From the NCBI RefSeq assembly GCF_042477335.2, contig NC_091251.1, positions 87,683,501-87,747,500 of the forward strand: a stretch of 64,000 nt of DNA, written 5' to 3'. A program made the translations under genes and the position numbers. The notes under the pieces were generated by a model. The model was given only the letters and a program-made list of their open reading frames with translations, made no database searches and was not told the DNA's origin. Position 1 is the first letter of the stretch, and each line of letters starts with the position of its first letter. The DNA comes from Ovis canadensis (Eukaryota; Chordata; Mammalia; Artiodactyla; Bovidae). Shown one piece after another: positions 32,747 through 44,315 of this stretch.

Positions 32747-33651
32747 GTTAACAGAAATAACATATTTTTATGAGAAACAACTATATAAAAATTTAGTGGG
32801 GAGAGTGGCATTATTTAACATTTTTGTAAACCTTTTTCATATCTGGCTTAATAGAAGTCAGCTGGATACTTGTATCTGTTTCTGCATTCAGTCTAAGATA
32901 TGTTGTTTTGGTCAAAATATGTGAAGAAAATCCATATCTAGCTATATAGACATGTAGTTAGAAAAGGAAGGATATTTTAATAGACTTTCAGATAATAATT
33001 ATTGTATTTTTGGATATTACAGCAAAACTAGACAAATAGTAGTTTCTTAAACATTGGTTGCAATGTATAATCTAAAACTATATCTAAAAAACATTTTGTT
33101 AATCTGTTATATTAAAACCCATTGGTCTGTCTTGCAGTTTGAAAGGATCTTTTCCTCATGCATGATTTAGTAATTGCATGCATCGGTCATTGGAAAATAT
33201 CAGTTGACTTCATAATGCAGATATTTCAAATGTTGCCATATTTCATTATACATCATTCAAAAAAGTTCCTATTTGTTAATATCATCGCAAATCTCATCAG
33301 AAAAGTTTTTAAAGTATTGGAAACTATCAAGCTCACAATGGCAGATGCATATATTCCAAATTTTTAAATTTAGTTTAGAAGCTCATATTTTGTCATTGGC
33401 AGCTGACAGTGACAAAAAACTGTCAGTTGTTTTCCTTGAAGTGACAGGCTTACTTTGTTCATTTTTGAGAAAAGTCCGCTTAATGTCCAAATCTGAGTAA
33501 CCAGAGTTGGCCTGTTCATTGGTGTGCAATGAAAACTATGGCTAGTGCAGCTAACTGAAACAATTGTGCAAGCGCTATTCCTTGAGGCAGTCATAATATC
33601 ACATTTTACTCTACAGCACAAATGTTTCAGTTATCATAAGAATATTGAAGT

Positions 33652-34004
33652 TGTTGACTAAAAAGATGCACAATGTGAGAGTTGTTAGTTAAGTTTTATT
33701 TGGGGCGAAGTGAGGACTACAGCCAAGCAGACTGCACCTCATATAGCTCTAAGAGACTGCTCTAAAGAGGCAGTGGGAAAAGGTCAATAGATAAGATTTT
33801 GGTGAAGGGGGGAGTTCAGTGCAATCAACACTTTACAAAATGTTTTCTGCTAGTCATGAGGAGCTGATGTCACCATGAAGGGATTTAGTGCTTTTCTAGA
33901 TGTGAAGAGATGCAAGATCATGAAATGAGTTCCTGAAAATGTCTAACTGTCTAAAGACCTGCTACGCCAGTTTCCTCTTGGCAAGTGCCAATTTGTAGTC
34001 AACA
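33652..34004 (-). mobile_element. Solo LTR, same family as the provirus, antisense
   Basis: Begins TGTTGACTAAAAAGATGCAC and ends TTTGTAGTCAACA (plus-strand reading). Shares GTTAAGTTTTATTTGGGGC, GAAGGGGGGAGTTCAG and GATGTCACCATGAAGGGATT with the provirus LTRs, but lacks about 130 bases of their U3. The TTTATT is the antisense polyadenylation signal. No convincing 4-base duplication. Confidence 0.75.
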
Positions 34005-34344
34005 AAAGGATCTGAATATAAGAATCATGATTTAATAAAGTTACTCATTTTACTGCTTTGTCAAGTGTTATTCTTAAGTAGAACTGGATTTTTTTCCCCT
34101 GAAAGTACATAGTGGTAAAAAATACAATGACTGCTAGTGTGGCACTCCCTTTATTCATGTTAAAGGGTCAACAGTCTTATTCACTATGCGTTAGGCACCA
34201 TCAGTGCAAATGTCAACACAGAAAAAGGAAAAGAATGTCTTACGATTATTTTGAAAATATTTTCGACCTCATGGATCCCCTGAAAGGGCTCAGGGACCCT
34301 CCAGAGGGATCCACAAACCACACTCTGAGAACTGCTACTCTGAG

Positions 34345-34865
34345 TTCTCATAGTAGCAACAATAGAAAGCAGTTACCACCCTTACTGCTGAGAGAATAAA
34401 AGGAGGAAGTTGAATTTTTTTAATGGCTTTACAATGTTGTGTTAGTTTCTGTTGTAAAATGAAGTGAGTCAACTATGTACATACGTATATCCCCTCCTTT
34501 TTGGACCTCATTCCTACCCCTGCTTCCCCATCCCACTCCTCTACGTCATCACAGAGCACCAAGCTGAGCTTCCTGTGCTTTACACGGTAATGTCCATATG
34601 TCAGTATTTTTGAAACTCAGAAACTTAGAAAGGAATTGTGGAATTGAAACTCAGAGCTCCTCTGAGGGAAAGGGGACACTTGGCTAGGACTGGCTTCTGT
34701 GACTTCCTTGAAGGGGCCTTTAGGATTGGAAACTTAAGAGCTTGAAAAGAGGGTGCCTGCTGGTTGGTGCTGGTGTCTCTAAAATGATGTAATGAGGCTA
34801 ATTTTTTAAGTGTTGGAAAAACTGTAAGCTGCATTTCACTGCTGCTATGAGAAGGAACTCTGCTG
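34345..34865. other. Unassigned sequence
   Basis: Contains TGGCTTTACAATGTTGTGTT near 34425, which could belong to an old repeat. No gene found. Confidence 0.3.
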
Positions 34866-34869
34866 CCAG

Positions 34870-35075
34870 GGTGAAGATGAGGCTGCAGTGAGACTCTCAG
34901 GAATTGCCACCAGAGAGGCAAACAAGTTCTCTCTTGGCTCTGCTAGGTGGAGCTCAACAGAGAGGCAGCAGGCAAAGTGGAAATGTGGTTTGCAGAACCT
35001 TTGCTCCAATTTCACAAAGCAGAGTACAAAAGGCTGGGCTTGGAACTTAGAGACACTAGCAGGCATATTTGGACT
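34870..35075 (+). repeat. Unnamed repeat, copy 2
   Basis: AGGCAAAGTGGAAATGTGGT, TTTGCAGAACCTTTGCTCC and AAGCAGAGTACAAAAGGCTG align with the split copy at 21245-21610. Both copies are on the same strand and old. Confidence 0.5.
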
Positions 35076-35094
35076 TATTTGCTCTTGTTAGCAT

Positions 35095-37300
35095 TCAGTT
35101 CAGTTCAGTCACTTAGTTGTGTCCGACTCTTTGCAACCCTATGGACTGCAGCATTTCAGGCCTCCCTGTCCATCACCGATGCCCAGAGTTTACTCAAATT
35201 TGTGTTCGTTGAGTCGGTGATACCATCCAACCATCTCATCCTCTGTTGTCCCCTTCTCCTTCCACCTTCAATCTTTCCCAGCATCAGGGTCTTTTCCAAT
35301 GAGTCAGTTCTTCACATTCAGTGGCTAAAGTATTGGAGTTTCAGCTTCAGCATCAGTCCTTCCAATGGATATTCAGGACCTATTTCCTTTAGGATTGCCT
35401 GGTTGGATCTCCTTGCAGTCCAAGGGACTCTCAACAGTCTTCTCCAACATCACAGTTAAAAAGCATCAGTTCTTTGGTGCTCAGCTTTCTTTATAGTCCA
35501 ACTCTCAAATCTGTACATGACTATTCAAAAAACCATAGCTTTGGCCAGACAGACATCTATTGGCAAAGTAATGTTCTCTGCATTTTAATATGCTGTCTAG
35601 GTTGGTCATAACTTTTCTTCCAAGGAGCAAGTGTCTTTTAATTTCATGGCTCAGGTCACCATCTGCAGTGATTTTCGAGTCCAAGAAAATAAAATCTCTC
35701 ACTGTTTTCATTGTTTCCCCAACTATTTGCCATGAAGTGTTGGGACCAGAGGCCATGATCTTAGTTTTCTGAATGTTGAGCTTTAAGCCAACTTTTTCAC
35801 TATCCTCTTTCACTTTCATCAAGAGGCTCCTTAGTTCTTCTTCACTTTGTGCCATAAGAATGGTGTCATCTGCATATCTGAGGTTATTGATATTTCTCCC
35901 AGCAATCTTGATTCCAGCTTGTGCTTCAAGCAGTCCAGTGTTTCTCATGATGTACTCTGCATAGAAGTTAAATAAGCAGGGTGACAATATACAGCCTTGA
36001 GGTACGCCTTTCCCAATTTGGAACCAGTCTGTTTTTCCATGTCCAGTTCTAACTGTTGCTTCTTGACCTGCATACAGATTTCTCAGGAGGCAGGTCAGGT
36101 GTTCTTGGGACTCCCATCTCTTTCAGAATTTTCCACAGTTTGTTGTGAGCCACACAGTCAAAGACTTTGGCATAGTCAATAAAGCAGAAGTAGATGTTTT
36201 TCTGAAATTCTCTTGCTTTTTCAATGATTCAATAGGTGTTGGCAATTTGATCTCTGATTCCTCTGTCTTTTCTAAATCCAGCTTGACCATCTGAAAGTTC
36301 TTGGTTTACATACTGTTGAAGCCTAGCTTGGAGAATTTTGGTGTTACTTTGCTAGCATGTGAGATGCGTGCAATTGTGTGGTAGTTTGAACATTCTTTGG
36401 CATTGCCTTTCTTTGGGATTGGAATGAAAACTGACCTTTTCCAGTCCTGTGGCCACTGCTGAGTTTTCCAAATTTGTTGGCATATTGAGTGAAGCACTTT
36501 CACAGCATCATCTTTTAGGATTTGAAATAGCTCCACTGGAGTTCCATCACCTCTACTAGCTTTGTTCGTAGTGATGGTTCCTAAGGCCCACTTGACTTCA
36601 CATTCCAGGATGTCTGGCTCTAGGTGAGTGATCACACCATCATGATTGTCTGGATTGTGAAGATCTTTTTTTGTACAGTTCTTCTGTGTATTCTTGCCAT
36701 CTCTTCTTAATATCTTCTGCTTCTGTTAGGTGCATACCATTTCTGTCCTTTATCGTGCCCATCTTTGCATGAAATGTTCCCTTGGTATCTCCAGTTTTCT
36801 TGAAGAGATCTCTAGTCTTTCCCATTCTGTTGTTTCCCTCTATCTCTTGGCACTGATCACTTAGGAAGGCTTTCTTATCCCTCTTTGCTATTCTTTGGAA
36901 CTCTCCATTCAGATGGCTATATCTTTCCTTTTCTCCTTTGCCTTTCACTTCTTTTCACAGCTATTTGTAATGCCTCCTCAGAGAACCATTTCGTCTTTTT
37001 TCTCCTGGGAATGGTCTTGATCCCTGTCTCCTGTACAATGTCACTCACCTCTGTGGATAGTTCTTCAGGCACTCTGTCTAACAGATCTAATCCCTTGAAT
37101 TTATTTGTCACTTCCACTGTATAATCATAAGGGATTTGATTTAGGTCATACTTGAATGGTCTAGCGGTTTCCCCTACTTTCTTCAATTTAAGTCTGAATT
37201 TGGCAATAAGGAGTTCATGATCTGAGCCACAGTCAGCTCCCAGTCTTGTTTTTCCTGACTGTATAGACCTTTTCCATCTTTGCTGGAGCTTCTCCAGCTT
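35095..37300 (-). mobile_element. BovB, 2.2 kb, antisense
   Basis: From the TTCAGTTCAGTCACTTAGTT 3' end through reverse transcriptase and the inter-domain region (GCCACTGCTGAGTTTTCCAA, TTCCCATTCTGTTGTTTCCC, GTCATACTTGAATGGTCTAG). The endonuclease domain and the 5' end are missing. The frame is broken into at least four pieces. Confidence 0.9.
35505..35987 (-). pseudogene. BovB reverse transcriptase fragment (YADD kept)
   Basis: 160 codons, with NFYAEYIMRNTGLLEAQAG and LRYADDTILMAQSEEELRS. The catalytic Asp pair is present. Neighbouring frames at 36306-36635, 36640-36948 and 36917-37186 on the same strand are upstream parts of the same protein, separated by stops and frameshifts. Confidence 0.9.
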
Positions 37301-37415
37301 TTAGATTTTCTCCTATCTTTATTAAACTTTATTTTTTTTACTACATAGAACATTAATAAGCTTCAAAAGAACCAAAAATATACATAAAAGTGTGCCCAGA
37401 GATGTATCCTCACTA

Positions 37416-37869
37416 TAGTTTTTCCGGTAGTCATGTATGGATGTGAGAGTTGGACTATAAGGAAAGCTGATCACCAAAGAATTGATGCTTTTGAACTGTG
37501 GTGTTGGAGAAGACTCTTGAGAGTCCCTTGGACTACAAGGAGATCAAACCAGTCAATCCTAAAGCAAATCATTCTTGAATATTCTTTGGAAGGACTAATG
37601 CTGAAGCTGAAACTCCAATACTTTGGCCACCTGATGCAAAGAACTGACTCATTGGAAAAGACCCTGAGGCTGGGAAAGATTGAAGGCAGGAGTAGAAAGG
37701 AATGACAGAAGATGAGATGGTTGGATGTCATCACCAACTCAGTGGATATGAGTTTAAGTAAGCTCTGGGAGTCGGTGATGGATGGGGAAGCCTGGCGTGC
37801 TGCAGTCCATGGGGTCACAGAGTCAGACAGGACTGAGCGACTGAACTGAACTGAACTGAACTGAACTGA
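37416..37869 (+). mobile_element. BovB 3' fragment with (CTGAA)n tail
   Basis: GTAGTCATGTATGGATGTGA to GAGCGACTGAACTGAACTGA. The pentamer CTGAA is repeated about six times at 37841-37869, the longest BovB tail here. Together with 35095-37300 it makes an inverted BovB pair. Confidence 0.9.
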
Positions 37870-37887
37870 CTGATGGGTGAGGGTTGC

Positions 37888-38230
37888 AGGTATGTGACTT
37901 TCTTCTGATCGGTTGGTGGTGAGGTAACAGGGAGGTATTACAGGAATCTCAATCATCAGCCTTTTGGTTCCAACCAGTCTGGAATCTTAGCATGTACTTA
38001 CTATCTCCCATCTGGGAGGAGCCTTAGTTCCTACAGAACAACTCAAAGATCTGTATTAGATTGTTATGTATATCCCTTGAGGAGAAATTAAGATTCTGTT
38101 TTGTTGCTTCACTATTATTTCCTGACTGTTTTTCTTTAGTTTCTGCTTTCCCTGACTTTCCTAACAGTAACGGCTTGAATCTGCCCTTTGGAACTCAGGG
38201 AGGCTTTTCTTACAAATAAGAAATGGAAGA
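37888..38230. other. Unassigned repeat-like segment
   Basis: Sequence such as GGTGGTGAGGTAACAGGGAG and TGAATCTGCCCTTTGGAACT looks like it could belong to a bovine ERV or LTR, but I cannot assign it. Confidence 0.25.
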
Positions 38231-38267
38231 CACAAACATATTTTTGTACTTGGGAGGGTCCCAGAGG

Positions 38268-38334
38268 ACCCAGCTTCTGTGGTGGCTAAGACAGTAAAGA
38301 ATCTGCCTGCAATGTGGGAGATCTGGGTTTGATT
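38268..38334 (+). repeat. Bov-tA SINE, left part (split by provirus)
   Basis: CCAGCTTCTGTGGTGGCTAA to GAGATCTGGGTTTGATT. It stops exactly at the provirus edge and resumes at 47267 with GATTCCTGGGTCAGG, so the two halves are one SINE with GATT duplicated. Confidence 0.95.
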
Positions 38335-38821
38335 TGTTGACTAAAAAAAGTTTTGCGAGTTAAGTTTTACTTGGAGCAAAATGAGGACTGCAGGCCCAGG
38401 AGGCAGCCTCTCAGAGAGCTCTGAGAGGCTGCTCCTAAGCAGCAGTGGGGGAAAGTCAATATATAATGTTTCGGTGAAGGGGGAGTTCAATACTAGGAAG
38501 TACTCATTTTACAAAAGGTTTCTTGTTAGTCATGAGGATCTGATGTCACCATGAAGGGATTTAGAGCTTCTCTACATATGAGGAGATGCAAGGATGGAGA
38601 TCATAAAATCTGTTCCTAAAAACATCCAACTATCTAAAGACTTGTCCCATCAGATTCCCTGGACTACAGAGTGCTTCACTCCACCTTGAACTTCCTTAGG
38701 GGTTATTGAAGGTCACCAGCTGCAGCAGCATGGGGTTCAATGTCCGCAGAGGCAAATGGCAAATGCCTTTGTTGTTCAGTCATTGGCAGTCCCTTTGGTA
38801 AGCGTCAATTTGTAGTTGACA
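38335..38821 (-). repeat. Provirus 3' LTR
   Basis: Plus reading TGTTGACTAAAAAAAG ... TTTGTAGTTGACA. On the minus strand it has a TATA-like ATTATATATTGAC region (reverse of 38457-38469), U3 upstream, and GTAAAACTTAACTC in place of the AATAAA signal. By eye it differs from the 5' LTR at roughly one base in ten; this was not computed. Confidence 0.9.
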
Positions 38822-38822
38822 T

Positions 38823-38832
38823 GCCCCCCTTG
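38823..38832 (-). promoter_or_regulatory. Polypurine tract of the provirus
   Basis: Minus strand ACAAGGGGGGCA lies directly before the 3' LTR start (TGTCAAC), the position and composition of a plus-strand primer. Confidence 0.75.
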
Positions 38833-39069
38833 TGGTCATAAATCTGACCGTACTTTGGGGGGCATTTCGTGACCATTTTGTCCCGTGTTACTGGGAAGGC
38901 TCGTTCCCAGTTTTGAAGAAGGTTTTTGTTGATAGTCCTCTCAATGTGCTATTACTGGATTAAGTCTTAATCGTCAAAGATCTCTGGACACCTGTCTTTT
39001 AGTTATGGTCCTGGAAATTATTTCCTTTCGTTGCATCTTCCCATGTCTAAAGTTACACTATTACAATCA

Positions 39070-39450
39070 TTAATCACATATCAAGCTATACATTTGATCA
39101 ACGGCTTTAAGTTTAGTCATCGTTATATTCACTGGAAGCTCAGTCATACACTTAGTAATACAAGAAATAATAATGTTGTGAAACAAGCAAAATACAAATG
39201 GTATAGTTAATGACATTAGTGGAATTAAAAGTAATTGTTTTAGCCATGAGCCTCCCACACCAAAGCAGGCTTTTTCAAAAAGATCATTAAGACTAGGGAA
39301 TGGGTCACTTGAAGCAGAAATCTTTCTGCTTTAACCACAGATTTTTCATGTGGTTCATCAAATGTGTTACATTAAAGGATTTATCAGGTATGAAAATAAA
39401 GCATTCAGTTTGAATTATAGCAAAGATATCTCCCTGAGATGCTGTAAGTT
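39070..39450 (-). pseudogene. env transmembrane-subunit remnant
   Basis: Minus-strand reading near 39442-39383 gives an AIIQTEC...IPD pattern like the CX6CC region of gamma-type retroviral TM proteins, with Phe where two of the Cys are expected. Further on, 39258-39070 reads WLKQLLLIP followed by a hydrophobic span and a short charged tail, as expected for a membrane anchor and cytoplasmic tail just upstream of the 3' LTR. A stop and frame change lie upstream near 39450, and a BovB cuts the gene at 39597. It is dead, and no attempt was made to reconstruct it. Confidence 0.65.
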
Positions 39451-39586
39451 GTCAAGGGCCTTGTAGTTGTGTAGCATGAATTTCTCATCATAGAGATCTC
39501 AGAATTCAGTAGGCTAATAGCCTGGTTCTATCATTTAAAGCTTATGAGAATTGTTAAGACTTTGATATGACCAATTACATCCTCTG

Positions 39587-40645
39587 ACCCCACTGATTAC
39601 AACAAACTGTGGAAAATTCTTAAAGAGATGAGAATACCAGACCACCTGACCTGCCTCCTGAGAAATCTGTATGCAGGTCAAGACAAAATTGGACATGAAA
39701 CAACAGACTGGTTCCAAATTGAGAAAGGAGTATGTCAAGGCTGTATATTGTCACCCTGCTTATTTAACTTCTATGCAGAGTACATCATGAGAAATGCTGG
39801 ACTGGTTGAAGCACAAGCTGGAATCAAGATTGCTGGGAGAAATATCAATAACCTCAGATATGCAGATGACACCACCCTTATGGCAAAGAGGAAACTAAAG
39901 AAAGCAAAGAGGAACTAAGGAGCCTCTTGATGAAAGTGAAAGAGGAGAGTGAAAAAGTTGGCTTAAAACTCAACATTCAGAAAACTAAGATCATGACATC
40001 TGGTCCCATCACTTCATGGCAAATAGTTGGGGAAACCATGAAAACAGTGAGACACTTTATTTTCTTGGACTCCAAAATCATTGCAGATAGTGACTGCAGC
40101 CATGAAATTAAAAGATACTTGCTCCTTGGAAGAAAAGTTATGACCAACCTAGACAGCATATTAAAAAGCAGAGACATTACCTTACCAACAAAAGTCTGTC
40201 TGGCCAAAGCTATGGTTTTTCAGGTAGTCATGTATGGATATGAGAGAGATTTGGACTATAAAGAAAGCTGACTGCCGAAGAATTGATGCTTTTTAACTGT
40301 GATGTTGGAGAAGACTCTTGAGAGTCCCTTGCACAGCAAGGAGACCCAATAAGTCCATCCTAAAGGAAATGAGTACTAAATATTCATTGGAAGAACTGAT
40401 GCTGAAGCTGAAACTCCAGTACTTTGGCCACCTGATGTGAAGAACTGACTCATTGGAAAAGACCTTGATACTGGGAAAGATTGAAGGCAGGAGGAGAAGG
40501 GGACAACACAGGATGGACATGAGTTTGAGTAGGCTCCGGGGATTGGTGATGGACACGGAAGCCTGGCATGCTGCAGTCCATGGGGTCTCAAAGAGTTGGA
40601 CAGGACTGAGCGACTGAACTGACTGACTGAACTCAACCCCACTGA
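39587..40645 (+). mobile_element. BovB with 10-bp TSD inside provirus
   Basis: ACCCCACTGA at 39587-39596 and 40636-40645 is the target duplication; the element is 39597-40635. It starts in the reverse transcriptase (AACAAACTGTGGAAAATTC) and ends GACTGAACTGACTGACTGAA. The frame 39628-39918 keeps YADDTTLMA and then breaks at a short A/G-rich duplication (AAACTAAAGAAAGCAAAG). Confidence 0.95.
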
Positions 40646-40648
40646 AGG

Positions 40649-40686
40649 TGCGTGTGTGTGTACACACACACACACACACACACACA
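40649..40686. repeat. (GT)n-(CA)n microsatellite
   Basis: GTGCGTGTGTGTGTACACAC followed by more CA units. The two halves are reverse complements, so the tract is partly palindromic. It starts a few bases after the BovB target duplication. Confidence 0.9.
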
Positions 40687-40689
40687 AAG

Positions 40690-41500
40690 CTGCCTAATGG
40701 TCATACTAGTAGAATACAGATCTTTGACCCACTGAGATCATACCAATGGTAGAATGGTTGGGGTTACCTCTAATTTGTTAACACATATGACCTTAAATTC
40801 ATGGGAATCCCAGGCTACACCTTCATATCCATCCCTGTAGATGTCAAGGCCATACATTAGTGCCACAAAACCACTGAGTTCCATACCAATTACTCTCTCT
40901 AAGGGTAAATAAAAATAGGCATAGTTCATAAAGTACCCAGGTTTTTCTCATAATTACCTGGTTGATCAATTTCAGTATGATTTAACCCTTCCCAACATAA
41001 AGGAGCTTTTAAACACCATAGCCTGGTGTTAACCATGTAGATTCATCCCATAATCATGGGAGCTTTCCTTGTAATAGATGAGAGGTTAATTTTTTTAATT
41101 GAGACTTAGCTCATCACTCCAATTGAGTTCAAATGACTCTAAGAGAAAACTTAAATCTATGGCCAGCATCAGAGCATGTATTTTTAATTGGCCGGGTGAG
41201 AGGATCCCATCTTGTAATATCATGAATAGATAGAACAGGACTGAACAGGCCTGATGATTTATATAACCATAATTAATCAAAGACACTTTTGCTTTGCTGA
41301 AACTTTTACAGAGTCTCAGACTGAATTTTTAAAATAAAATCTTTTAGGCCTAGGAAAGTCATCCCAAAGTTTTATCACAGACTTTGTCTAACAGATCTAA
41401 GTGAATTCCTCCCTTCTCAAGGTCTCCAAAATTCCTTGAAATTTCTGTACCTGTTAGTGAGATAACTTTCCTAACTTATCTAATAAAGTTACCAAAAAGT
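40690..41500 (-). other. Provirus internal region, env-side, decayed
   Basis: Two short minus-strand frames (40738-40929 and 41095-41286) lie here between two insertions. They could be env surface-subunit remains, but I recognise no motif in them. Confidence 0.4.
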
Positions 41501-42504
41501 AAGAGTTTCCAAATCAATGGAAAATGGTGGAGTAGAAGGATGTGCGCTCATACTCTCCTTTGAGAGCTCCAAAATTACAACTTCCTGCTGAATAACCATT
41601 GATAAGAGAATGTTGGATCCCACCAAAAAAAATATACCCTGTGTCCAAGGGCAAAGGAGAATCCTCAGTAAGATGGTAGGAGGGGTGAAATTGCGTTTAG
41701 AATCTAACTCCAAACCCACCAGAGACGCTTGGAGGGCTCGAACAAAACCTTGTGTGCAACAGGAGACTCCACAGAGACTGAGCCAGACCTCTTTGAGTGT
41801 CTGAGTGTCTCCTGTGGAGGTACAGGTCAGCAGTGGCCTGCCACAGGGGCAGGTGCTCTGGGTGCAGCAGACCTGGGTATGGCATTAGCCCTCTTGGAGG
41901 AGGTGGCCATTTATCCTACCATAGAGCCACCAGGACTTACACAGGACTGGGGAAACAGACTCTTGGAGGGCACAAACAAAACCTGTGAGCACCAGGACCC
42001 AGGAGAAAGGAGCAGAGACCCCACAAGAGACTGACCTAGACTTGCCTGTGAGTGTCCAGGAGTCTCTGGCGAAGGCATGGGTCAGTGGTGGCCTGGTGCA
42101 GGGTTGGGGACACTGAGCTGAGCCCTGAAGAATTGATGCTTTTGAACTGTGGTGTTGGAGAAGACTCCTTGGACTGCAAGGAGATCAAACCAGTCCATCC
42201 TAAAGGAGATCAGTCCTGGGTGTTCATTGGGAAGACTGATGTTGAAGCTGAAACTCCAATAATTTGGCCACCTGATGTGAAGAACTGACTTATTGGAAAA
42301 GACCCTGATGCTGGGAAAGATTAAAGGTGGGAGGAGAAGGGGACAAGAAAGGATGAGATGGTTGGATGATGTCACTGACACGATGGACATGAGTTTGAGT
42401 AAGCTCCAGGAGTTGGTAATGGACAGGGAAGCCTGGTGGCCTACAGTCCATGAGGTTGCAAAGAGTTGGACACAACTGAGTGACTGAACTGAAGAGTTTC
42501 CAAT
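41501..42504 (+). mobile_element. Chimeric insertion: L1 5'-UTR-like sequence joined to BovB 3' end
   Basis: AAGAGTTTCCAA occurs at 41501-41512 and 42492-42503, with flanking ATC/TC, a target duplication around one unit. 41513-42113 resembles the ruminant L1 5' UTR (AAAATGGTGGAGTAGAAGG, CACCAGAGACGCTTGGAGGG, two related blocks with AGACTGAGCCAGACCT and AGACTGACCTAGACTT). 42113-42491 is BovB 3' sequence (GAATTGATGCTTTTGAACTG to ACTGAGTGACTGAACTGA). The junction shares CTGAG with both parents. It lies within the provirus internal region. Confidence 0.75.
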
Positions 42505-43380
42505 CTCTTGAGGGTTCAGATAGAGAGAAAAGATAAATGTTTTAATTTGTTTATAAAATTTAATTTTGGCAAATTGCTGTCATAATTAGTTTGAGGGGAG
42601 GGTTTTCCTTACACCTGGAAAACACAGATTTAACCCAGTAATTTTTTAGATTGAAACCATGAAAGTATAAGCATGTTTGCCAGTTCATTCAGTCCTTTTG
42701 TTTACCTTTGTGAAGTCACCAGGTTTTCCATTAGAATCCTTACCTAGTTCAGAAACTGGCATTTATCCAAAAGTCCTTTCTATAAATCTTCTTTAAGAGG
42801 AAGCATTTTTGTGAAATGTGGTTAATATTATGGCAATATTTTGAGATAGTAACTAGAATTGTATCTGATAACATTTTACCCAAATATATAAGGATTTTAG
42901 GAACTCTAAACAGTTTCTAGGATATCTATATTAGTAACATTTACCATACAATATAACTGGAGACTTATTACTCACTTGACAATATTCCCCATGTAATTCT
43001 CTACACAAGTGAATCTAATTAGTATAATATCTCTCTTTGGGATGTTTCAGGGGCCCTCTGAAGCATCCCAAAGTTAGCTAGAAATCTTCTTCATTAGAAT
43101 GATTTAGAAAGTTTTGTCAACAAATATCAAAAAGGTTTAGAACACTCAGTCAGATGGGATCATAGATCATTGTGAAACAATACTATTCACTTAGCCAACG
43201 TAATGATAAAGGATTTCAAAACAGATCATTTAAGAGATAAAGAAACTTAAATCTATTATGAAAGGCAGTTCAATATCTGAAGAAAAGATGTCCTCTTAAC
43301 AGAGAGAAAAGCTAAATTCAAGTTTTTGCACCAGCTTATTTAAAAGGTAAACTTAATTAACTTTATTTTAAACTTGGTCC
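42505..43380 (-). other. Provirus internal region, unassigned
   Basis: AT-rich, no open frame of 60 codons on the minus strand and no motif recognised. It could be decayed pol or env. Confidence 0.4.
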
Positions 43381-44315
43381 TCAGTTCAGTTCAGTTCAGT
43401 TGCTCAGTCGTATCCGACTCTTTGTGACCCCATGAATCTCAGCACGCCAGGCCTCCTTGTCCATCACCATCTCCCAGAGTTCACTCAAACTCACGTCCAT
43501 CGAGTCAGTGATGCCATCCAGCCATCTCATCCTCTGTCGTCCCCTTCTCCTCCTGCCCCCAATTCCTCCCAGCATCAGAGTCTTTTCCAATGAGTCAACT
43601 CTTCACATGAGGTGGCCAAAGTACTGTAGTTTCAGCATTAGCATTATTCCTCCCAAAGAAATCCTAGGACTGATCTCCTTTAGAATGAACTGGTTGGATC
43701 TTCTTGCAGTCCAAGGGACTCTCAAGAGTCTTCTCCAACACTACAGTTCAAAAGCATCAATTCTTTGGTGCTCAGCTTTCTTCACAGTCCAACTCTCGCA
43801 TCCATACATGACCACTGGAAAAACTATAGCCTTGACTAGACGGACTTTTGTTGGCAAAGTAATATCTCTGCTTTTGAATATGCTATCTAGGTTGGTCATA
43901 ACTTTCCTTCCAAGGAGTAAGCGTCTTTTAATTTCATGGCTGCAATCACCATCTGCAGTCATTTTGGAGCCCCCAAAAACAAAGTCTGACACTGTTTCTA
44001 CTGTTTCCCCATCTATTTCCCATGAAGTGATGGGACCAGATGCCATGATCTTCGTTTTCTGAATGTTGAGCTTTAAGCCAACTTTTTCACTCTCCTCTTT
44101 CACTTTCATCAAGAGGCTTTTTAGTTCCTCTTCACTTTCTGCCATAAGGGTGGTGTCATATGCATATCTGAGGTTATTGATATTTCTCCCGGCAATCTTG
44201 ATTCTAGTTTGTGCTTCATCCAGCCCAGCGTTTCTCATGATGTACTCTGAATAGAAGTTAAATAAGCAGGGTAACAAGATATAGCCTTGACGTACCCCTT
44301 TTCATATTTGGAACT
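43381..44315 (-). mobile_element. BovB, 5'-truncated, inside provirus
   Basis: Starts TTCAGTTCAGTTCAGTTGCT and runs to TTTGGAACTAGA within the reverse transcriptase region. It is in the same orientation as the provirus. No clear target duplication. Confidence 0.9.
43741..44277 (-). pseudogene. BovB reverse transcriptase fragment (YAYD)
   Basis: The longest BovB frame here, 178 codons, running from LPCLFNFYSEYIMRNAGL through SHEIKRRLLLGRKVMTNLDS to KAEHQRIDAFEL. The catalytic box reads YAYD, with the first Asp replaced by Tyr through one base change, so it is inactive despite the long frame. Confidence 0.9.

Larger units (their letters stand above)
31455..34340. mobile_element. hAT-type DNA transposon fossil hosting nested insertions
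   Basis: The left end AGCAGTTCCCAAACTTTTTG and the right end CTCTGAGAACTGCT are inverted (AGCAGTTCCCAAAC against AGCAGTTCTCAGAG). Internal blocks belong to a hAT element: ACTGAGGACCCCAAGGAGC at the left, AGTGGGGAGAGTGGCATTAT in the middle, and CTGAAAGGGCTCAGGGACC at the right. Between them lie Bov-A (31567-31675), L1MA (31760-32118), a SINE/BovB chimera (32119-32746) and an LTR (33652-34004). No transposase frame survives. Confidence 0.65.

Noticed and set aside
35095..37869. Second twin-primed BovB
   Set aside because: Both parts have their own BovB 3' end with tail, and unrelated sequence lies between them, so these are two insertions.
43457..44062. Possible retroviral pol on the plus strand within the provirus
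   Set aside because: The frame is the antisense of a BovB insertion and is on the opposite strand to the provirus.
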